NCBI GenBank assembly: GCA_007922225.1
Contig: ML679995.1
Coordinates: 2,867,928-2,931,927 of the forward strand
DNA: 64,000 nucleotides
Source: Emydura subglobosa
Lineage: Eukaryota > Chordata > Testudines > Chelidae
Reading direction: 5' to 3'
Part shown: piece by piece, positions 10,493 to 21,136 of the stretch
How positions within the stretch are numbered: the stretch's first letter is position 1
How the letters are laid out: each line of letters starts with the position of its first letter
Program-made: the position numbers and the translations under genes
The notes under the pieces: generated by a model
The model's database searches: none
The model's input: only the letters and a program-made list of their open reading frames with translations
What the model was told of the DNA's origin: nothing

Positions 10493-11748
10493 TATTCTTT
10501 GAGGAGTCCCTATTTATTTTATTTCATTAGCATTTCTCTGGCTCCCTCTCTCTCTCTCTCTTTGTTTTTTCCCTTTTTCTCATTATAAATTTACATCCCG
10601 GCTCCGGCGCGCTCTGGAAATGAAATGTGAATTTGATAAAGAAGCCCTGGCTCTCGCTCCCAACCGCGGCCTGAATGCCTGAACCCCTTGGAGAACAACA
10701 GGGCTTTTTTTTTTTTTTCCACAAGGGGGGGGAATTGATTTGCTTCCATCGTGCTGGCACCGAATGAAATCCTTCCAGCAATTACCGAGAGATAATGACC
10801 TGAAATTAAACAGACCTATCTTGCTTTATAACTAGAGAGTTACCGGGTTTTTTGTTTGTTTTTTTAAAACATTGAATACAGACTGAATAATAATCAGCAA
10901 GGCATTAGGTATTCAGACCCGTGCTACCTGGGACGTTATAGCACATATACACAGCAAGGTTATTATTACTGCTTATTGTTAACTGTGTGCCATCAGGGAC
11001 ATAGTATAGCAGGCAAATAGAGAGATACAATGCGTCTATCCCAATGAGTTTGCAATCTAAAGAAGACACAAGAGTTCAGATACATATTGGAACATGCTGG
11101 AGGATGGAGAGCTGTGCTTGAAGCAATACAGGGTGTTTAGCAAAACTCTGTCTGTCTGTCTGTGTGGAAGGATCAGATTTTTATCTCTAAATATCAGTAA
11201 GCGTCGATTTCATCGCACACACTCAAACTGATGAGAACAGATTTCCACTGATAATCAAAATTTACATATAGAAAAAGTATGAAAAATGCTGCTAGAGCCC
11301 TTATTAGAGTTTGATTTAAGAATATTTACGTTATTTATTTTGATATGTGCTGTTGACAATTCATGTTTTAATGCTTATAAAGCTTTAATGTTTCGAACCT
11401 CTACATCTACAGTCATTGAATAATTATCGTCTGCCACGCACCTCGTCTGACCCCTTCCACACACACAATTTCCTACGATGGTGAAATTTTAAATAGATAA
11501 AAACATTTTTTAAATGCTTTAGCTCCATAATTTTGTGCAACTGTGAAAATTTAAATCAATAAAAATAGACAAAATGCTTAAAAATAAATATAAATATTCT
11601 TCATTGAAATTATAAAAATATAAAAATTGAATGTTGCTAGCCAATCTATAGTTATCTATCTATCTATCTATTTACATGCATGTCTAATGTTTCATTCCTC
11701 TACATTCCTGTCCTCTCTTGGCATTGCTAATATACACACCCTCACAAT
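10493..11748. other. Unassigned AT-rich DNA
   Basis: Contains a (TC)n run near 10541-10562, a T-run at 10705-10718 and a (CTAT)n run at 11652-11671. A diverged MIR/L3-type fragment is possible at about 10980-11095 (CATCAGGGACATAG, GAGTTTGCAATCTAAAG). No gene is visible. Confidence 0.45.
10560..10830. promoter_or_regulatory. Candidate conserved non-coding element
   Basis: Sequence of mixed composition, free of recognisable repeats, with clustered homeodomain-like AT cores (AATTACC, GATAATGA, GAAATTAAAC) and AATGAAATGTGAATTTG. Such texture is common in conserved vertebrate enhancers, but conservation cannot be judged from one sequence. Confidence 0.2.
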
Positions 11749-12771
11749 GTACAGACATTGTCAAGTTGTCCTGTAATGGCACAAGACCATGAGTACCAGA
11801 CTGTGAAGAAGCAGGGCACAAACCTCAAATTGGCTGTGAGTGTTATCCATAGTCTAACCATGGAGTCACAGGCAGTCCCCTTGCTTACGCCGATATGTCT
11901 TGTCACCCAGAGAAGCTTGTCTTTGTGATAGATGGTCCCGTACTCCAAAGATCACAGCAATATTCAGGTAACTGCCAGTCCCAAAGGACCAATCACTTAC
12001 CCCAGGTCAATTGCACATTAGATCTCACACCAAAGACAATGCTTGTAGACAATCGTATAATAAACTATCTAAAGATTTATGAAATAGGAAGAGGAAACAG
12101 AGTTATTTACAAGGTTAAAGCATGTAACCCTATAAACAGAAATGAGTTACAGTCTTAAGTTTCAAAAGGTAATAGACGCTTCCATAAAAAGCAAGTGCTA
12201 TGTGTCCTTTAGGACTAACCCAGGCAAAGCACTGGGGATCTTTTGCTTATGCTTAGTAATCCTTGCCCCTGAGAGTGCCAGCAGCATAAAAGACACAGTT
12301 TCTCCTTGTTAGGCTTTTACCTCTTTCCCCCTTCTGCTTCGAGTTGAAAACTCAGCTGTTGGGAGGAATTCAGTTGCACATCTCCTCTTCATTGGGGGGG
12401 GGGAGGGGGGGAAGGGAAGGAATCCACAAAGTCTTTTGTCTTCTGACGTTTAACAGTGCTTCATCTGATGCTGATGGGCCTTCTTTTGTTGGGCAAGAGA
12501 GAACACCTCCTGTGGGAAGCTAGCATTTCACACTTGTTAATGCTTCCCTCCTGTCTGGTGATCTACAGTTACAGGGTGAACGCTTAAATGTGGCCTTGTA
12601 AGTCACAGAGATTGTAAGTGCGATTCCTGCATGCAGCAATTTACAAGCATTTCATAAAGTCTAGACCCGAACCATACTTTTATAAGTATCTCATTTTAAA
12701 ACTCTAATACTTGGCTTAACAATAAAACAGGGGAGCCACACTGGCTCCCGCTATGCGTTTGTCAGTGTTCA
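11749..12771 (-). mobile_element. LTR-like repeat, copy A, minus strand (~1.02 kb)
   Basis: On the minus strand it runs from TGAACACTGACAAACGC to TGTCTGTACA, so it has TG...CA ends. It aligns along nearly its whole length with the plus-strand copy at 13484-14561 and the minus-strand copy at 29970-30840. Shared landmarks are ACTGACAAA, GAAGAGGAG, CTAAGCATAAGCAAA, CCTGGGTTAG, TTACCTTTTGAAACTTAAGA and TTGTAGCCAAT/CTACAA. No coding capacity is evident. A solo LTR is the best reading; the family is not named. Confidence 0.65.
12394..12420. repeat. G-rich homopurine run
   Basis: Two runs of seven or more G separated by single A, inside LTR-like copy A. The corresponding position of the other copies lacks the expansion. 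Confidence 0.85.
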
Positions 12772-13116
12772 GTTGAGACCTCGGAGCTTCGCCATGAGCT
12801 GCTTTGCCAGCTTCTCAAACACGCTGGGATCTTTCTGACCTCCATGGGTCACTGTTGGAAGGCTTGTTGGAAGGCCTGGGTCCCCGGAAGGAAACTGAAG
12901 GCAGGTTCTTGGTGTACAAGGGCAGGGAAGGAATTTCTTGAGTAAGGAATAGCATCGAGGCAGGGGTGGAGGTGCGAATGAGTGAAGGATAAAGAGCACT
13001 ATGTAAGCAGCTGGAGTTCCGACACTTCTCTGCATATGCGGACACCCACTGCATAAACTTACCCTCTTATCCTGGGGCCTGGCTCTGTTGGTAACTCTGA
13101 TAACTGTAACAGTCAC
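12772..13116 (-). other. Segment abutting LTR-like copy A, open frame of unknown identity
   Basis: A minus-strand open frame spans 12769-13182 and its stop codon falls exactly at the start of LTR-like copy A. The first ~25 codons come from the neighbouring CR1. The remainder, from about residue 45, ends VFEKLAKQLMAKLRGLN and is not CR1. About 25 bases beside the LTR junction (CAGCTCATG...) also occur beside copy A' near 13450, so this may be the tail of the internal part of the same retroelement. I do not recognise the protein. Function unknown. Confidence 0.3.
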
Positions 13117-13431
13117 TGAGTCACAGATTTGAAGGCCAGAAGGGACCACTATGATCATGTCGTCTGATCTCCCGTATGACATAGAGACCCTTACCTAGTG
13201 ATTGCTGCATCTACCCCGTCACGTGTGGCATACCTTTTAGTGAGATATCCAGCCTCGATTCAAATACTTCAGGCGATGGAAAATCGGGCCTATCCCTGCG
13301 CATGCTGCTCTAGTGGTTAACTACTCTCAGTGTTACAAATGTGTGCTTTATTTCTGTTCTGAATTAGTTTAGCTTCCGCTTGCAGCCATTGGATCTGTCT
13401 AATATCAGAAATCTCTTCCTTATGCAGGTAC
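13117..13431 (-). mobile_element. Older CR1 3' end, minus strand
   Basis: From left to right it shows GAGTCACAGATTTGAAGGCCAG, ATGATCATGTCGTCTGA, AGTGGTTAACTACTCTCA and TTAGCTTCCGCTTGCAGCCATTGGAT, the reverse of an older CR1 tail (subfamily with AGGCCAGAAGGGACCA). It is diverged and 5'-truncated. Confidence 0.85.
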
Positions 13432-13483
13432 TGCAACACTGCAGACCAGGGCCCAGCTCATGTCAAGGTCCCCAAGTCTCAAC

Positions 13484-14561
13484 TGACCACTGACAAATGC
13501 CTAGCTGGGACCAGTCTGGCTCACCTGGGTGCTAGAATTGCTAACGTATGTATTAGCATTATAAGGCTCTGTTTAGACTTTGTTGAATCCTTGTGGGTTG
13601 CTGCCAGTGTTCGTCTCACTGATAACCTCCATATCCCATATTGTAAGGTAATCTTTCAGCATTTGTAGTGGAAGCCTGTGTTATTGTTTAAACCACCAGA
13701 CAAGTGATAGACATTAACTGGTGTAAAGTGCTGGTCTCCACGAGAAGGGGTTACATCCTGGCCAACAAGGAAGGTCCATTGAGACCAGAGCAACTATTGC
13801 AGAACATTAAAGAGAACAAATGACTTTGTTCTACTCTTCCGCCCTCTCGCCATGAAGAGGAGTCGTGCAAGTGAATTCCTTCACCAGCTGAATTTGCAGC
13901 TCAGAACACATGGGGGTTGCAGGAAGGGAATAAAAAGCTCTAACAAGAAGGAACTTTATCTCTATGCTGCTTGGACTCCTGGGGGCAAGATTTTCTAAGC
14001 ATAAGCAAAGGATTCCCAGCAGCTTAGCCTGGGTTAGCTGTAAAGGACATATAGCACTTGCTTATTATAGATACTTATATTACCTTTTGAAACTTAAGAT
14101 TGTAACTCATCTCTGTGTGCATGTTTCCCGGCTTTACCCTTGGAAATAACTCTTGTTTCCTTTTCCAGATTTGATAACTCTTTATATAGTTTGTTATAGG
14201 ATTGGCTACAAATGTTGTCTTTGATGTGAGATCTAAAGTGCAACTGACCGGGGGTAAGTGCCTGGACTTTGCGACTGGCAGTAACCTGAATATTGGTGTG
14301 ATTCTTGGTGGAAAGGACTATCTGTCACAAAGGCACTCTCACCTGGGTGGTAAGTTAGATCAGCATATGCAAGGGAACTGCCTGCAACACCATGCTAAGA
14401 CTGCTACAGTGCCTGAGGAGTTTGCACTTCACAATTGGTTGTGAAATCTAAGTATAGAGCTCACAGCCAATTTGGGGTTTGTGTCCTGGTTCCTTACAGT
14501 CTGCCTAAGGTTGGTACTCACGCTCTTGAGTCATTTCAGAACAGCTTAACAGGCACTTACA
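13484..14561 (+). mobile_element. LTR-like repeat, copy A', plus strand (~1.08 kb)
   Basis: It begins TGACCACTGACAAATGCC and ends near GGCACTTACA. It matches copy A (reverse orientation) in colinear order: GAAGAGGAGT, GGGAATAAAAAGCTC, CTAAGCATAAGCAAAGGATTCCC, TTACCTTTTGAAACTTAAGA, GGATTGGCTACAAATG, GTAAGTGCCTGGACTTTG. It has no coding capacity. Together with copy A it forms an inverted pair about 0.7 kb apart. Confidence 0.65.
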
Positions 14562-14837
14562 ACTCTTTGCTAAAAACACCTCTTAACCGTCTCTTGGGTA
14601 AACTAAACAGATCGAGCTTTTTAACCTTCCTCCCTAAAACTGGCTCTTCCTAGGGTTTTCCCTGCAGTACCTTTTCTGTCCTAGCCCCTCGCTCTCCCAT
14701 CCCAGAGGTGCACCCCAGCTCCTCCTACACTCACGGATTGGAGCTAATTGGGCACATCTGAGGGTAACTTCAGAGCGACTCAGCAAAACTGGTTCTGTAT
14801 CTTCAGGACAGGTTCCCAGCACCTTGCATCAGGGTGA

Positions 14838-14993
14838 TTCTTAGATTCTGAGGCCAGACGGGATCGTTGTGATTATCTCGCCTGACCTCCTGTAGAACAG
14901 CGGCCAGAGCAGTGCCACAAAATCATTTCTAGAGCCGATCTTTTAGAAAAACATCCCAAACCATGATGCAACAGGAGAGTCCTCCATTACTGG
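14838..14993 (-). mobile_element. Older CR1 3' tail, minus strand
   Basis: TTAGATTCTGAGGCCAGACGGGATC, CCTGACCTCCTGTAGAACA and GATCTTTTAGAAAAACATCC match the older CR1 tail type also seen at 20201. About 155 bases survive. Confidence 0.85.
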
Positions 14994-15108
14994 CATGATC
15001 CTAGAATGAGCCAGGCTACTACAGGAGTATTCAGACAGGAGGCTTGGTAAGATTGCAGGTCCAGGGGAAGAGACAGGAGATGCCACAGTGACAAACATGG
15101 TGTCAATG

Positions 15109-15564
15109 GAGACAGTCCAGAGGAGGGCAACGGAAATGATGAGGGAGCTGGAGCAAATTAGGAGGAGAGGCTGAGGGAACTAGGCTTGTTCAGTCTGCAA
15201 AAGAGAAGAATGAGGGGGGATTTGATAGCAGCCTTTAACTACCTGAAAGGGGGTTCCAGGGAGGATGGGGCTAGGCTGTTCTCAGTGGTGGCAGATGACA
15301 GAACAAGGAGCAACGGTCTCAAGTTGCAGGGGGGGAGGTCTAGGTTGGATATTAGGAAAAAGTTTTTCATTAGGAGGGTGGTGAAGCAATGGAATGGGTC
15401 ACCTAGGGAGGGGGTGGAATCTCCATCCTTAGAGGGTTTAAGGGCCGGCTTGATAAAGCCGTGGCTGGGATGATTTAGCTGGGGTTGATCCTGCTTTGAT
15501 CAGGGGGTTGGACTAGATGACCTCCTGAGGTCAATCCTAATCGTCTATGATTCTATGATTCTAA
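15109..15564 (+). mobile_element. CR1 LINE 3' end, plus strand
   Basis: It covers the last ~120 codons of ORF2 and the 3' UTR, ending in TCTATGATTCTATGATTCTA. The open frame 15186-15473 reads through [19 protein letters not shown] and is close to the copy at 17732, with altered residues at the very end (GLIKPWLG instead of LDKAL...) caused by a frameshift. It is 5'-truncated near CAGTCCAGAGGAGGGC. Confidence 0.93.
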
Positions 15565-15713
15565 TGTCTAAATTGTGAGACAGAGTAGATAGACACGAAG
15601 GCAGAGTATAGACAGGGGCAGAGGAGCCCTGCAGGTAAGGGTAGGAAGATGGAAGTTGACAAAGAACCAGTGGAGAGAGCAGCATGGGTGGGGTGGAGAG
15701 TGGGAGGTTATGA

Positions 15714-16170
15714 CTAGAGCTGATGGGAAATTTTTGGACTAAGCTTTATTTGGTCAGAAAATGATGAGCCTTCAAAACCAAAACAGTTTGCAGGAATGGG
15801 TCGGTTTTGGCAAATTTTGCATTTTAGAAAACCCTGGGGGGGAGAGGGGAAAGGGTTTGAAGTTGCTGAAACATCCTGCTTGGACAGTTGTTTAAAGCGT
15901 TTTTTGGGTCAAAATGAAATTTCATTTTGAATTTTAAGTTAATTTACAGTAATTTTTTGTTAATTTTGAAAAGGTCACAATTGAAATAAAACATTTTGAA
16001 ATGATCAAAGCAGCACATTTCCACTGACCTGATCCACAGTGTTTTTTGGATGTTTGACTTGCAAACATTTTCAAAGTGTTGACCTTTCATCCCGATTTGG
16101 GATGGAAAGATTTTTTTGAAATCTCAAAAATTCTTGTTGAACGAGAAAACTGTTTCCCAGCCAGCTCTAG
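15714..16170. mobile_element. Palindromic CTAGAGCTG-type element, best copy (457 bp)
   Basis: The ends CTAGAGCTG and CAGCTCTAG are exact inverted complements. The interior is rich in AAATTTTT, TTTTGAAAT and TTTCATTTTGA and folds on itself in places. There is no coding capacity. The same organisation recurs at 4931, 25969, 28206 and 48074. Class unknown; a non-autonomous DNA transposon is the likely reading. Confidence 0.7.
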
Positions 16171-16239
16171 CTGTGACCAGGTCACAGTGTCCAGAGGAAG
16201 AGATAAAGTTAGCAACATCGTTTTGTGTCAACGGGAGTG

Positions 16240-16895
16240 GATAAAGAGAGCGGGTTGTGCCCACGGCTGTGCCTATCTAACCTGGTTCTCAAATCCTCTG
16301 AAAGGGTTAACAAGATAACAGAGAGTGAAGAAGTGGTGGATATAATTTATTTAAGCTTTCAAAAGCCTTTTGATAAAGTCCCTCACAGGAGGCTATTAAG
16401 GAAACTTGGTAACCACAGGATGAAAGCAAAAGCCAAGCCACAGATTAAAACCGAGAAACGATAGGCAGGAAAGGGAAGGAGTAAATGGCCAATTCTCAGC
16501 AGAGAGAGAGGTTAATAGTGGAGAGACCCTGAGATCAGCTTTAGGGCTGGGGATCTTCAGTATCTTTATTAACAGCAGCACAGAAAGGAGAGGGGAGAGC
16601 ATGGCAGCGAAATTCGCTGGTGACTGAATGTTATTTTGGCTCTGGAAAGCCTCCAGCGGCATAAATCAGTGGGCAACTCAATGGCAGCTGAAATTGGACA
16701 TGGACAAGTGTGGGGTAATGTGCAGACACGGCTGGGTCAGGAGGGAGTTGAAAGCTGTCATGGGAAAGACTGAGGCATCGCGGTGGATGTCTTCATGCCG
16801 ACCTCTGCTCAAGGCACAACGGCCATGAGTTATCCATCAGGAGGAAAAACTGCATGAAGGCGAGGATAGAGACCACTCTGTAAAGGATTCCAGTG
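16240..16895 (+). mobile_element. Old CR1 ORF2 remnant with dead RT motif A
   Basis: The frame at 16225-16464 reads VDIIYLSFQKPFDKVPHRRL, which is RT motif A of CR1 with the catalytic Asp (normally LDF) replaced by Ser. Downstream phrases (ATCTTTATTAACA, ATCAGTGGGCAACTC, GACAAGTGTGGGGTAATG) match later parts of the RT but in shifting frames. It is a fossil, older than the 17.7 kb copy. Confidence 0.75.
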
Positions 16896-17731
16896 GCCAA
16901 ATGATAAAGGCCTTGGTCCCAAAATTGGTTCTGTTCAAGCCACTGCAGCTGGTTTAAACCAACTGAGGAGGTGGAGCATAAACTCTGATATCAAGTTCCA
17001 GTGATATGCTCTGATACCGAATGAGCTTTTAATGCATCAGAAATATTAGTTAGCTTGGGTGTATGGAGGCAGGGATAGAGCAATTCCCTGATGGTGGTTT
17101 TCAAGGTATCAAAGCCATAATTAGAGCACTCGGCAGTTTCCTAGAAGTATTGAACAGCAGTGGTTATTTGTATGCATTGCAACTGAGCACCCTCAACTCT
17201 TCTGTATCTCATTATTTGGGTCTGATTTCCTAGAGGGTAGAAGGTGAAAGACAGGCTGTGAAGGGGGGAAAGATAGGGGCAGAGACAGAGTGTGGGGTAT
17301 ATGCTAGGGACAGGGGAAAAGGGACGCATGAGGTAGAAAGGGAACGAAACATCAGCAACCATGATTGCACACTTCCTTCTAGAACCTATAACAGGACTCC
17401 CGGTTCCTGAATCTCAGTATTCCTTTGATATCTAGCAAATAGTTCTGTGCCTCATCCTGCTCTAATGGCTAGTTCCCTAGAGGATGACAACCTGCTCCGG
17501 TAGTTTTGGTCTTAATTTCTCTGTTCCTCAGTTCCCCATGTATAACGTTGAGATGGTACCACGCCTTCATCTCCCAGGGGTCTTGTGCAGACAAGTTCAC
17601 TAATGTTTGTGAAGCACTCGTACATTACAGTGAGGAGTGCCATAGAAAAGCTCATGGGTAACTTATTCTGTATTCAGTGCAGGGGTTGGATAACACCTAG
17701 GAGTAAGACATGGAGCCACACGTTGAATGAT
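16896..17731. other. Unassigned DNA
   Basis: No gene or repeat recognised between two CR1 copies. The long open frame that enters the next CR1 starts inside this stretch (17585), but its first ~50 codons have no CR1 similarity and no recognised domain. Confidence 0.45.
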
Positions 17732-18952
17732 GAGGAATCCATTTTAAGGCACTTGGAGGAGAGGAAGGTGATCAGGAACAGTCAACACGGATTCACCAAG
17801 GGAAAGTCATGCCTGACCAACCTGATTGCTTTCTATGATGAGGTGACTGGCTCTGTGGATGTTGGGAAGGCGGTGGATGTGATATACCTTGACTTTAGCA
17901 AAGCTTTTGATACTGTCTCTCACAGTATTCTTATCAGCAAGTTAAAAAAGTATGGGTTGGATGAATGGACTATAAAATGGATAGAGAACTGGCTAGAGCA
18001 TAGGGCTCAACGTGTAGTGATCAATGGCTCCATGTCTAGCTGGCAACCGGTCACAAGTGGAGTTCCCCAGGGGTCTGTCCTGGGGCCGGTTTTGTTCAAC
18101 ATCTTTATTAATGATCTGGAGGATGGGGTAGATTGCACCCTCAGCAAGTTTGCGGACGACACTAAGCTGGGGGGAGTGGTAGATACCCTGGAGGGTAGGG
18201 ATAGGATACAGAGTGACCTAAACAAACTGGAGGATTGGGCCAAAAGAAATCTAATGAGGTTCAACAAGGACAAGTGCAGAGTCCTCCACTTAGGAAGGAA
18301 GAATCCCATGCACAGCTATAGACTGGGGACCGACGAGCTGGGCAGCAGCTCTGCAGAAAAGGACCTGGGGGTAACGGTGGATAAAAAGCTGGATATGAGT
18401 CAGCAGTGTGCCCTGGTTGTCAAGAAGGCTAATGGAATATTGGGCTGCATTAGGAGGGGCATTGCCAGCAGGTCACGGGAAGTGATTATTCCCCTCTATT
18501 CGGCATTGGTGAGGCCGCATTTAGAATACTGTGTCCAGTTTTGGGCCCCCCACTACAAAAAAGATGTGGACAATTTGGAGAGAGTGCAGCGGAGGGCAAC
18601 CAAAATGATTAGGGGGCTGGAGCACAGGACTTATGAGGAGAGGCTGAGGGAACTGGGCTTGTTTAGTCTGCAAAAGAGAAGAATGAGGGGGGATTTGATA
18701 GCGGCTTTTAACTACCTGAAAGGGGGTTCCAGGGAGGAGGGGGCTAGGCTGTTCTCGGTGGTGGCAGATGACAGAACAAGGAGCAACGGTCTCAAGTTGC
18801 AGGGGGGGAGGTCTAGGTTGGACATTAGGAAAAAGTTTTTTACTAGGAGGGTGGTGAAGCATTGGAATGGGTTACCTGGGGAGGTGGTGGAATCTCCATC
18901 CTTAGAGGTGTTTAAGCTGAGGCTTGACAAAGCCCTGGTTGGGATGATATAG
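17585..18952 (+). CDS. CR1 ORF2 C-terminal fragment: reverse transcriptase, open frame
   Basis: An open frame of 455 codons. Residues ~50-455 are the RT and C-terminal part of a CR1 LINE ORF2 protein, which in intact elements reverse-transcribes its own RNA at the chromosomal target. RT motif A is LDFSKAFD (residues 102-109). Motif B is SGVPQGS (158-164). Motif C is FADDTKL (189-195), with both catalytic Asp present. The C terminus carries the conserved [15 protein letters not shown] stretch and the frame stops at TAG 18950-18952. The apurinic endonuclease domain that should precede the RT (about the N-terminal half of a ~900-1000 residue ORF2) is missing. The first ~50 residues come from flanking DNA, so the Met at 17585 is not the natural start. 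No functional protein is expected. The frame is nevertheless unbroken, unlike every other RT fragment in the window, so this copy is young or recently fixed. Confidence 0.85.
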   Translation: MQTSSLMFVKHSYITVRSAIEKLMGNLFCIQCRGWITPRSKTWSHTLNDEESILRHLEERKVIRNSQHGFTKGKSCLTNLIAFYDEVTGSVDVGKAVDVIYLDFSKAFDTVSHSILISKLKKYGLDEWTIKWIENWLEHRAQRVVINGSMSSWQPVTSGVPQGSVLGPVLFNIFINDLEDGVDCTLSKFADDTKLGGVVDTLEGRDRIQSDLNKLEDWAKRNLMRFNKDKCRVLHLGRKNPMHSYRLGTDELGSSSAEKDLGVTVDKKLDMSQQCALVVKKANGILGCIRRGIASRSREVIIPLYSALVRPHLEYCVQFWAPHYKKDVDNLERVQRRATKMIRGLEHRTYEERLRELGLFSLQKRRMRGDLIAAFNYLKGGSREEGARLFSVVADDRTRSNGLKLQGGRSRLDIRKKFFTRRVVKHWNGLPGEVVESPSLEVFKLRLDKALVGMI

Positions 18953-19038
18953 CTGAGGTTAGTCCTGCTTTGAGCAGGGGGTTGGACTAGATGACCTCCT
19001 GAGGTCCCTTCCAACTCTAATATTCTATGATTCTATGA
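17732..19038 (+). mobile_element. CR1 LINE, 5'-truncated, best-preserved copy
   Basis: Contains the ORF2 3' half described at 17585-18952, then an 86-base 3' UTR (GAGCAGGGGGTTGGACTAGATGACC region) ending in ATTCTATGATTCTATGA. The 5' end lies near GATGAGGAATCC. CR1 normally inserts 5'-truncated without clear target duplications, as here. It serves as the internal reference for the other CR1 pieces in the window. Confidence 0.95.
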
Positions 19039-20200
19039 GTATAAAAAGAAATCTTGACTATTTAGCTATTTGATGAGCACCATCCATCCTGTGCACGGAA
19101 TGAGGATGTGGAGAAAGTAGTAGGTGATCATGCGATTAAAGACAATAATGCATATACACTAGGGGGCAAATTAAGGGCAACCTTACTCCTGGGGTTTCCT
19201 AATGTTGGCATGCTTGACTTTGCATCATCAATATTCCTTTAATGGAGTTTTTGCATGTTACACACCCACAAGCCCACGTGCGCACACAGCACACACTCTA
19301 AAGCTGTCGTTCAAGTGGTTAAATGGCTGGCATTGCTAACTCGTTGGCTGAGAAAGGAACCCAGCACCCACTAGTCATCCTGTAGTGGAGAAAGGCTGGA
19401 AGGGCATCGGGCACATCCAACAGCAATCAAAGCTTCAGCAGGAAAACAAAGTCACTTGAAAGACCCTCTGCCTCCCGCCTTCCAAGGTTAGTGAGCTGCC
19501 CAAATGCAGAGTAGCAGCCCGGAGGGACTAGACTGGGACGCAGAGCTCTGCATAAACTTAGTTCCCTCTCCCAGGTCATTTACTGCCTGCAGTGCTAATG
19601 ATCTATTAGGAAAACAAACAAGCAAACACATCTCCTTGTCCAAGGTGACCTGCCTTTCAGTGCAGAGGGGGAACCCTTTGTGTCCCGGTGTGCCCAGGAG
19701 GAAAGGGAGATAAACATAACCATGTGAGGGCCGATTCACCAACTAAAATCAGCATCACAAATAACAAAATAAAAATATGATTAATAACCACCGACACCCT
19801 GAGAGCCTTGCTCTGCGTTACACAGTACAAAATCCACCCTCCTAGTGAAAAATTGACATGCTTCCTGCAGATGGTTTGATTTCAGTGATGTTCCAGTGGA
19901 CCCCTGCCAGGGTTCCATCAGAAACTTGCCTGCTTTCCTGCCAACCTGCCTCCTCAGCACCTGCCTGGCTGGCTGACGGGGAGCTGGGACCTGGAAGCCC
20001 TGGAAAACCTGGCTCCCAACCTTGCAGCTCCTTGACAGGCCGTGCTCCCATCTAGGGAGGTCTCCCACAACTGCCTTTGCATTCGGAGCTTCCAGGACTT
20101 GAGGGGATGGCATTCCAGCTCTCTGCCTCTCCACCCCACATCCTTTCCCAAATCAGTTTCTCTTGGCTGGGGACAATTTAGGGCATGCTCTCTTTTGCTA
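19039..20200. other. Unassigned DNA
   Basis: No gene or known repeat. Short open frames on both strands between 19488 and 20250 overlap each other and carry no recognisable domain. Confidence 0.45.
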
Positions 20201-20640
20201 CATAGATTAATAGAGTCCAAGGCCAAAAGGGAGCGTGGTGATCATCTCTGCTGACCTCCTATAGAACACAGGCCAGAGACCTGCCCCCAAATAATTCCTG
20301 GAGCAGATCTTTTGGAAAACCAGCAAGTCCTGATCTAAAAATGGTCAGCGACGGAGAATCCACCACAACCCTTGGAACGTTGTTCCAGTGGTTAATTACT
20401 CTCACCGTTAGTCTGAATTTGTCTAACTTCAACTTCCAGCCACTGGCTCATGTTGTACCTTTCTGCGTCATATTGAACAGCCCAGTATTAATTATTTGCT
20501 CTCCAGGAAGATGCTTACAGACTGTGATCAAGTCATCCCTTAGCCTTCTCTTTGTTAAGATAAATAGATGGAGCTCTGTGACTCTGTCACTGAAAGGCAT
20601 GTTTTCCAGTCTGTCTTTCCTGATCTAATTGCTTGACACG
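20201..20640 (-). mobile_element. Older CR1 3' end, minus strand
   Basis: From left to right: CATAGATTAATAGAGTCCAAGG, TGATCATCTCTGCTGACCTCC, GAGCAGATCTTTTGG, GGAGAATCCACCACAACCC, GTGGTTAATTACTCTCACC and TTAGCCTTCTCTTTGTTAAG. This is the older CR1 subfamily in reverse, extending some 400 bases into the ORF2 C terminus. Homology fades near 20640. Confidence 0.9.
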
Positions 20641-21136
20641 CTCAGTTCTGAATTGCCCTGAGCCCCTTATCTGCCCTGATTTTCCAACTTGCCTTGGACT
20701 TCGTTGCCCTCCTCTGTGACACAAGGAAGACCTGGGCAGTTTCACATCCACTGTATTCCAGGCTCGCCCCTTAAATCTCCAACAGAGAAGTTGACTCTGG
20801 GCATTGCTGGTGGGTCCAAGACCGTCATGTGAAAAAGCCTCCTCCACAGCCTCTGTTTCTGCTTCTGCTTTCTCAAGGCTTTGAAAGCATTAACCTCCCT
20901 CATCCAGTGTCCTTGGTGTCTCGTCATCACATTCATTACAAGCGGTGGGGGAAGGGGTGCACAAGTGTCAGGTTAAGGGGAAATCAATTTCAGTTCAGCT
21001 GCTGGTGCAAAAGGGAATTAGCACCACCTGGTTCTCTTTGGTAGCAGGGTCTGCCTTACATGCAGCAAGAGGCTGAAAGCTAGTCTGGTGCAGCCTCTGC
21101 CTGGTGCGTCGCTCTGCAAGGTAGCGGCCTCATTTA

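Noticed and set aside
18007..18862. Minus-strand frames of 100 and 113 codons
   Set aside because: Shadows of the plus-strand CR1 reverse-transcriptase frame.
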